Below, piece after piece: positions 60,854-64,000 of a DNA stretch of 64,000 nucleotides (the first letter of the stretch is position 1; the number at the start of each line of letters is the position of its first letter). The notes under the pieces were generated by a model. The model made no database searches. It was given only the letters and a program-made list of their open reading frames with translations, and was not told the origin of the DNA. Both the position numbers and the translations under genes were made by a program. This DNA is from Ruminococcus sp. (GTDB taxonomy: Bacteria; Bacillota; Clostridia; Lachnospirales; Lachnospiraceae): NCBI GenBank assembly GCA_013911065.1, contig JACERV010000011.1, positions 62,001-126,000 of the forward strand, written 5' to 3'.

Positions 60854-62257
60854 CTACATAAAGATATTCAATACCAGAACTTCTACAACCCCTACTGCCC
60901 ACGCTACAGTGGAAGTCACAGACCATATAGTTAACTGGTCCTTCGCTTCCTTGACTCCAAGTGTCCTGTTAACAACCCAGAAATAACTGTCGTTAAAATA
61001 TCCGAAGAACAGAGAACCCACACAGCATGCTACTGCGCCAAGCAGCGGACTTGCACCGGATGCAATAACAATCGGAGCGGAAATACTTGCTGCTGTTGTC
61101 ATCGCAACGGTTCCTGAACCTTGAATAAACCGCATTGCTGTGGAAATCAAAAGCGGAAGAACCACAATCGGAATTGCTGTCTTTACAAGACCTTCTGCCA
61201 TATATGTACCCAGTCCGGAATCCTTGATAATCTGGCCAAGTGCCCCACCGCCGCCTGTTACCAGCATAATAATACCGGCAGACATCATACCTTTTTCCAT
61301 TTCAGTCAGTGCTTCATGGCGGTCCAAAGTTCTTCCCAGTGTAAAAATAGCTACCAGAAGACCAAGCCCAACTGCTACAACCGGCTGCCCAAGGAAAATT
61401 AAAACTTCCATGAATCCCGTTGTCATTCCAAGTGCAGAGGCTACCGTATTAATCAGAATCAACACGATTGGAACAATCAGTGGCATAAATGCCTCCAGCG
61501 TTCCTGGCATCCCCTTTTCTTCCATAGAAAATGCGTTCGCATAGTCGGGTTCCTGATATGGCATAGTTACCATTTCGCCCTCTTCATTGACAATTTGGTA
61601 ATATTTCTTAGATAAAAACAATCTCGTATAAGCAATACATGCAACCGTCATCGGCAGCGACAGCACAATTGTCAGTAAGATAAATTTACCTACATCAATT
61701 CCAAAGATACCGCATACCCCAAGCGGTCCCGGTGTCGGCGGTACCATAGAGTGCGTGATAACAAGTCCGGCTGCCAGGGCCACACCCAAGCCGATTACAG
61801 ATTTCTTTGTAAACTTAGAAATCGCTTTTGCAATCGGGGCAAGCACCACAAAACCAGAATCGCAGAAAATCGGAATGGATACTAAAAATCCAGTCAAAGC
61901 CAGCGCTTCCTCTTCCCGCTTCTTCCCAAACAATTTCAAAAATGTATGGGCCATTCTCGTGGCCGCTCCGGTTGCCTCAAAAATCTGTCCCATCATAACA
62001 CCAAAACCGATGATAATACCGATATTCCCCAGTGTACCACCGAAACCAGTGGTAATGGAGTTAATAATACCAAAGGTTTTCCCGTCCTCCAGTGTAATAT
62101 TTACAAGCGGCATCCCGCCCACAACACCTACAATAACCGTACAGATAATCAATGCAAGAAATGCCTGCACTTTTGTTTTTAACACAAGAAATATTAACAC
62201 AATAATACCGATTGCAAGACCAATCAGCATCCTTTGCCCGCTAAGTCCATTTACCAT
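60854..62257 (-). CDS. gntP: GntP-family gluconate/acid-sugar permease
   Basis: A 467-residue proton-coupled permease with about twelve hydrophobic segments. GFGGTLGNIGIIIGFGVMMG, IFCDSGFVVLAPIAKAISK, THSMVPPTPGPLGVCGIFG, MLVTGGGGALGQIIKDSG and FGYFNDSYFWVVNRTLGV are GntP hallmarks. It is the last gene of the unit with the PdxA-like dehydrogenase and the acid-sugar kinase, so its substrate is more likely a four-carbon acid such as threonate or erythronate than gluconate. Confidence 0.9.
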   Translation of the reverse strand: MVNGLSGQRMLIGLAIGIIVLIFLVLKTKVQAFLALIICTVIVGVVGGMPLVNITLEDGKTFGIINSITTGFGGTLGNIGIIIGFGVMMGQIFEATGAATRMAHTFLKLFGKKREEEALALTGFLVSIPIFCDSGFVVLAPIAKAISKFTKKSVIGLGVALAAGLVITHSMVPPTPGPLGVCGIFGIDVGKFILLTIVLSLPMTVACIAYTRLFLSKKYYQIVNEEGEMVTMPYQEPDYANAFSMEEKGMPGTLEAFMPLIVPIVLILINTVASALGMTTGFMEVLIFLGQPVVAVGLGLLVAIFTLGRTLDRHEALTEMEKGMMSAGIIMLVTGGGGALGQIIKDSGLGTYMAEGLVKTAIPIVVLPLLISTAMRFIQGSGTVAMTTAASISAPIVIASGASPLLGAVACCVGSLFFGYFNDSYFWVVNRTLGVKEAKDQLTIWSVTSTVAWAVGVVEVLVLNIFM

Positions 62258-62293
62258 AATAGACCTCCCTTTTATTCTCTCATAGGTTTTACT

Positions 62294-63292
62294 TTACTTC
62301 GTAAAATTGGGTGAATATTTTGCCGCCAGCAAGATTGCCTCTATCATGCTGACTGCACTTACAATACCGGTACCTGCAATGTCAAATGCCGTTCCGTGGT
62401 CCACGGAAGTTCTCAGAATCGGCATTCCATTGGTGATTGCTATGGTTCGCTCAAAATCCAGTGTCTTTGTTGCAATATGTCCCTGGTCGTGATAAAGGGA
62501 AAGCACACTGGTGTATCTTCCCTGTGCAGCCTGATGGAATACAGAATCTGCACCGATTGGCCCTGCCACATCATAACCCTCTGCTTTAAGTTCTTCCACA
62601 GCCGGTATGATTTCATTGACTTCTTCCCATCCAAACAATCCGTGCTCACCGCTGTGGGGATTCAGCCCTGCGATTGCCATAGTGCCGTCCTTTACTCCCA
62701 GCCGCCGCAATGCTTCCAGACAGCGTTTTACATAATCCTTGATGCGTTCCTTCGTTATCATATCAAGCATCTCTCTCAGAGATACATGGCGTGTAAGGAA
62801 AAATACCCTGAGACCGTTTGTCTCAAACATGGTCAACGGATCTTCCGTATGGGTAAGCGCACCGAATATTTCTGTATGGCCGATAAACGGAATGCCTCCC
62901 GCTCTCAGAGATTCCTTGTTAATCGGCGTGGTTGCCACTGCATCTGCTTTTCGCTCATTGGCGATTTCGATACATTTTGCAATATATTCATACGCCGCCT
63001 TGCCGCACATGCCGTTTACCTGTCCGTAATTAAACTGGTCCATGTCCACATTATCAAGGTCAATCAAATTTAAAATTCCTTTGTCGTAAATTCCGTCCTC
63101 AGGGGAATCCACAACATGGATTTTCAAATCAACGCCGACTACACCGATTGCCTTCTCCATCACCTTTTTGTCACCTACAACAATAAGGTCTGCAGCCGCA
63201 AACACCTTATCTTCTGCCGCGGACTTTGCTGCAATCTCCGGTCCTACTCCCGCCGGGTCCCCAATCGGAACCACTATTAATGGTTTTTTCAT
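62294..63292 (-). CDS. pdxA2: PdxA2-type 4-phospho-D-threonate/erythronate dehydrogenase
   Basis: A 332-residue member of the PdxA family. [18 protein letters not shown] opens the protein; [40 protein letters not shown] and [20 protein letters not shown] carry the metal-binding His residues. Next to a DUF1537 kinase and GntP it belongs to the type that oxidises and decarboxylates a phosphorylated four-carbon acid to dihydroxyacetone phosphate, rather than to vitamin B6 synthesis. The ATG at 63292 follows AAAGGAGCAAGTAGC; the frame is open from 63310. Confidence 0.9.
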   Translation of the reverse strand: MKKPLIVVPIGDPAGVGPEIAAKSAAEDKVFAAADLIVVGDKKVMEKAIGVVGVDLKIHVVDSPEDGIYDKGILNLIDLDNVDMDQFNYGQVNGMCGKAAYEYIAKCIEIANERKADAVATTPINKESLRAGGIPFIGHTEIFGALTHTEDPLTMFETNGLRVFFLTRHVSLREMLDMITKERIKDYVKRCLEALRRLGVKDGTMAIAGLNPHSGEHGLFGWEEVNEIIPAVEELKAEGYDVAGPIGADSVFHQAAQGRYTSVLSLYHDQGHIATKTLDFERTIAITNGMPILRTSVDHGTAFDIAGTGIVSAVSMIEAILLAAKYSPNFTK

Positions 63293-63325
63293 GCTACTTG
63301 CTCCTTTCATCTCATTTCTGTATGC

Positions 63326-64000
63326 TTACATATAAAGCTTCTGCTTCAAGTAGGTCACACACTGATTAATGGCATTGCTTTCCCCGACCATTCCCCCTTT
63401 CGTAATAATACTAATTCCGTCGTAATCTCCCTTCAGGAGGGTTCCGTATGCAGCCAGCGGCAGCACCTCGTCCATCAGGCACAGTCCCGCTGTTCCAAAT
63501 CTGGCACAGACGGCTACTGTAATATCACCGCCACTTGTATATAATCCTTGAAACTGCTTTGATGCAGCAAAAATCTGATATGTTATCTCGGCAAATGCCT
63601 CATTAATCTGGCTGGACATTTCATCAACACTGCATCCATTCTTCTTAGCATAGACACCGAAATCGATTCTGTTCTCCGGATAGATTCCGTCTCCTGTCAC
63701 GCTCAAGATATCGAATCTTCCACTGTTTTCCAGAACCTCCTCCACAACCCGCCGAATCTCTGCCGCCCGGCTCTCGTCGCTTTCTACCAATTTCTTTGTA
63801 CGGACAAACGTATTTTTCGCCGTCCGCTGCGTCAGCCACAGCTCTTCCATCTGTGCTCTGGTTACTGGATTCACGCTTCCCACAACCGCAAGAATCTTTT
63901 TCTTTTCCGCCTTGTCCGTCGGAGTTATCAATTTTCGTGCTATAGTAGCCGTAAATACTCCCGGGTCCACTGCCACAAATTTCAGCCTGCTGGTAACAAG
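63326..64000 (-). CDS. dtnK: Four-carbon acid sugar kinase (DUF1537), 5' end cut by window edge
   Basis: The 224 visible codons are open to the window edge, so the N-terminal sugar-binding domain is outside. The C-terminal nucleotide-binding domain is present: KKILAVVGSVNPVTRAQMEE, LSVTGDGIYPENR, FQGLYTSGGDITVAVCARFG and ISIITKGGMVGESNAI. Such kinases phosphorylate D-threonate or D-erythronate before PdxA2 acts. The symbol follows D-threonate kinase; D-erythronate kinase (denK) is equally possible. It lies 33 bp before the pdxA2 gene. Confidence 0.88.
   Translation of the reverse strand, partial: LVTSRLKFVAVDPGVFTATIARKLITPTDKAEKKKILAVVGSVNPVTRAQMEELWLTQRTAKNTFVRTKKLVESDESRAAEIRRVVEEVLENSGRFDILSVTGDGIYPENRIDFGVYAKKNGCSVDEMSSQINEAFAEITYQIFAASKQFQGLYTSGGDITVAVCARFGTAGLCLMDEVLPLAAYGTLLKGDYDGISIITKGGMVGESNAINQCVTYLKQKLYM

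Overview
The window looks like chromosome from a gut-type Lachnospiraceae bacterium (class Clostridia, phylum Bacillota). The grounds are Clostridia-like ribosomal and transport proteins, strong AGGAGG ribosome binding sites, lipoprotein signal peptides ending in a CGS or CGG lipobox, many LacI-type regulators and ribose-type (CUT2) ABC transporters, and intrinsic terminators. I cannot name the genus. No tRNA, rRNA or CRISPR array was seen.

Layout. 1-3.4 kb: araR, araB and araD (araD cut by the window edge). 3.7-9.7 kb: pyruvate kinase, then the ribosomal block rpmG-secE-nusG-rplK-rplA-(small coiled-coil gene)-rplJ-rplL, all on the minus strand. This block has an L10 leader with attenuator and two mRNA sites that copy the L1-binding region of 23S rRNA. 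10.1-11.6 kb: an isolated motAB-like pair. 11.7-13.6 kb: a small decayed island (TetR, membrane protein, flavodoxin fragment, MobC fragment) bracketed by inverted repeats. 13.7-19.5 kb: a four-domain sulfur-transfer flavoprotein and a large hybrid sensor kinase.

19.6-41.7 kb holds two minus-strand sugar operons. Operon T1 (29.6 to 19.6 kb) encodes an LsrB-like binding protein, ATPase, two permeases, two M20 metallohydrolases, a glutamine-amidotransferase-like protein, a LacI regulator and a ribokinase; its substrate is unknown. Operon T2 (41.7 to 29.9 kb) encodes a LacI regulator, a fucose-isomerase-like protein, a split transketolase, a complete CUT2 transporter with a DUF2291 lipoprotein, RbsD, a second ribokinase and a FGGY kinase. 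The two ribokinases are about 93% identical. T2 resembles the transketolase branch of D-apiose use.

42-46.4 kb is a mixed and decaying stretch: a YciI-like protein, a LacI paralogue, a frameshifted PucR regulator, a 5'-truncated ureidohydrolase and a 5'-truncated alpha/beta hydrolase. 46.5-64 kb is a second catabolic zone: gldA, transporter T3, an SMP-30 lactonase, a zinc alcohol dehydrogenase, transporter T4, then gntP, a pdxA2-like gene and a four-carbon acid-sugar kinase (cut by the edge). Three promoters here, and perhaps a fourth, share one palindromic operator. I read this zone as a pathway from a tetrose or tetritol through a lactone and aldonate to dihydroxyacetone phosphate. A Schlafen-AlbA_2 gene sits inside it between imperfect 39-bp direct repeats.
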